A stretch of 7,157 nt of DNA, taken from contig LUOC01000066.1 of the NCBI GenBank assembly GCA_001626655.1, forward strand, positions 1 through 7,157, read 5' to 3'. Of this stretch, positions 5,905-7,157 are shown piece by piece; the first letter of the stretch is position 1, and every line of letters starts with the position of its first letter. The stretch comes from Fidelibacterota bacterium REDSEA-S14_B6 (GTDB lineage: Bacteria > Fidelibacterota > Marinisomatia > Marinisomatales > S15-B10). The translations under genes were made by a program, and so were the position numbers. The notes under the pieces were generated by a model that saw only the letters and a program-made list of their open reading frames with translations, did not search any database and was not told the DNA's origin.

Positions 5905-7157
5905 GTGGCAAAGTCAAAGTCCAAATCTCAGTTAAGACGGATAATCTTTCGTGTTCTAGCTCTGTTCGTGGCCTTTGGCGCCATCGGGCTCACCACCGTC
6001 TGGTTTCTCTCCCGGGATCTCCCATCACTGGAGCAGCTCGAGAATTACAACCCCGATCTTGTAACACGTATTTTCTCTGCGGACGGCGTACTGCTGAAGG
6101 AGCTTTATACTCAGCGCCGTGTATTTGTTGATTTAGAGGAAATCCCCGAAGAGTTGATCAGCGCTGCTGTCGCCTCCGAGGATAGGCGGTTCTACTCCCA
6201 CTGGGGGATATCCCTCAGGGACGTCATCAGGGCGGTGGTGATCAACGCCATCCCGCCCCCGAAGTTTAGACAGGGGTTCAGTTCTATCACGCAGCAGCTC
6301 GCCCGAAACCTGTATGACACCATAGGATTCAAGAAAACAATTGCGCGAAAACTGAAGGAGATGATCACGGCCATCCAAATCGAGAAGACCTACACCAAAG
6401 AGGAAATCCTCGAAATGTACATCAATTCGATCCATTTCGGTCACGGCACCTTCGGCGCCCAGGCCGCCGCCAAGCGATACTTCAAGAAAGACGCTTCTGA
6501 ACTGACGCTGGACGAATGCGCCATGCTTGTTGGAATCTTACCGAGGCCGGCCACATACAGTCCTGTCAACTATCCGGAGCGCGCCGTCCGCCGCCGGAAT
6601 ATCGTCTTGAGGCTGATGCGCCAGCAGAACATGATTACCCAAACAAGATACGCGGAAGCGCGCGCTCTGGAGTTGAGGGTGACGCCTGAACGGGACGATC
6701 TCGGAAAAGCGCCTTACTTCACGGAGTATGTCCGGCGAATCCTCGAGCGGGAAGACGAGGCACTGGATCTCGATATCTATCGCGACGGCCTCATCATCTA
6801 CACCACGCTGGACAGCCGCCTCCAAGCCGCCGCCGAAGATGTCGTCATGCAGACAGTAGAGGCGAATCAGAAAAAACTGAACAGTCGCCTACTCAACGAC
6901 AGGGAGGAGTTTGAGGAGCTGGCCTATCTCGGGATTTATCCCGAAGATTCGGTAAAGGTTATGCTGGAAGGGAAAGCGCCTCTCTATGAGGAACTTCGAG
7001 ATCAATTGCTGGTACAGACCGCCTTCGTCGCGGTCGAGCCGAAGTCGGGGCACATCAAGGCGCTCATCGGTGGCCGGCCCGATTATCACGATCAGTACAA
7101 CAGGGCAACTCAGGCGAGGCGCCAGCCCGGCTCTGTCTTCAAGCCGTTTGTCTATAC
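5905..7157 (+). CDS. Class A penicillin-binding protein (PBP1A type), 3' end cut off by window edge
   Basis: A bifunctional cell-wall synthase: it polymerises lipid II into glycan strands and cross-links their peptides on the outer face of the inner membrane. The 417 visible codons start with a basic tail (KSKSKSQLRR), then a single membrane anchor (about 13-35). The glycosyltransferase 51 domain follows: EDRRFYSHWG with catalytic Glu92; GFSSITQQLARN (124-135); RKLKEM with the second glutamate, Glu152; then KEEILEMYIN and GTFGAQAAAKRYF. The transpeptidase domain begins around LIIYTTLDSRLQ and reaches the active-site SVFK box (Ser410, Lys413) just before the edge; the SxN and KTG boxes lie beyond it. 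The GTG at 5905 is the only start after an in-frame stop at 5872-5874 that precedes the basic tail; no clear ribosome site precedes it. The family is certain; mrcA/ponA-type naming depends on the unseen half. Confidence 0.94.
   Translation, partial: MAKSKSKSQLRRIIFRVLALFVAFGAIGLTTVWFLSRDLPSLEQLENYNPDLVTRIFSADGVLLKELYTQRRVFVDLEEIPEELISAAVASEDRRFYSHWGISLRDVIRAVVINAIPPPKFRQGFSSITQQLARNLYDTIGFKKTIARKLKEMITAIQIEKTYTKEEILEMYINSIHFGHGTFGAQAAAKRYFKKDASELTLDECAMLVGILPRPATYSPVNYPERAVRRRNIVLRLMRQQNMITQTRYAEARALELRVTPERDDLGKAPYFTEYVRRILEREDEALDLDIYRDGLIIYTTLDSRLQAAAEDVVMQTVEANQKKLNSRLLNDREEFEELAYLGIYPEDSVKVMLEGKAPLYEELRDQLLVQTAFVAVEPKSGHIKALIGGRPDYHDQYNRATQARRQPGSVFKPFVY

Noticed and set aside
1..7157. 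tRNA, rRNA, CRISPR repeats, insertion sequences, prophage or toxin-antitoxin genes
   Set aside because: Reading both strands I saw no clustered direct repeats, no transposase or integrase motifs, and no RNA-gene consensus; the spacers are all under 200 nt.

Overview
The window looks like ordinary chromosomal DNA from a GC-rich bacterium (GC estimated by eye in the mid-to-high fifties percent, not computed). It is gene-dense and has no tRNA, rRNA, CRISPR array or mobile element that I can see. The class A penicillin-binding protein shows a peptidoglycan-building bacterium. The ferredoxin-dependent 2-oxoacid oxidoreductase next to a class II fumarase suggests a TCA cycle (oxidative or reductive) that uses ferredoxin instead of an NAD-linked 2-oxoglutarate dehydrogenase. 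The phylum cannot be fixed from these genes.

Layout. Positions 1-1485 hold a two-gene unit on the minus strand. An unrecognised 270-residue protein (1485 to 673) is followed after 7 nt by a DmpA/S58-family self-processing aminopeptidase (665 down to the left edge, cut off). Positions 1486-1668 form a divergent control region with a perfect 9-bp inverted repeat. From 1669 rightwards all genes are on the plus strand: korA (fused gamma-alpha subunit, broken), korB (beta subunit), fumC (class II fumarase), and the first 417 codons of a class A penicillin-binding protein running off the right edge.

How the genes fit together. KorA and KorB should form one enzyme that interconverts 2-oxoglutarate, CoA and oxidised ferredoxin with succinyl-CoA, CO2 and reduced ferredoxin. 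FumC interconverts fumarate and malate two steps further along the same cycle. The penicillin-binding protein is a separate cell-wall gene that lies downstream. The minus-strand pair has no evident functional link to the plus-strand genes beyond sharing the control region.

The main anomaly is korA. Near 2449-2457 the reading frame changes, and about 40 conserved codons (the YPITP motif and the catalytic-glutamate region) are absent. This is either a real inactivating deletion or a sequencing/assembly error. The second point of interest is the unknown 270-residue protein, whose disordered-looking N-terminus carries a QLALF pentapeptide matching the bacterial sliding-clamp-binding consensus. 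I found no convincing evidence of a wholly new multi-gene system.
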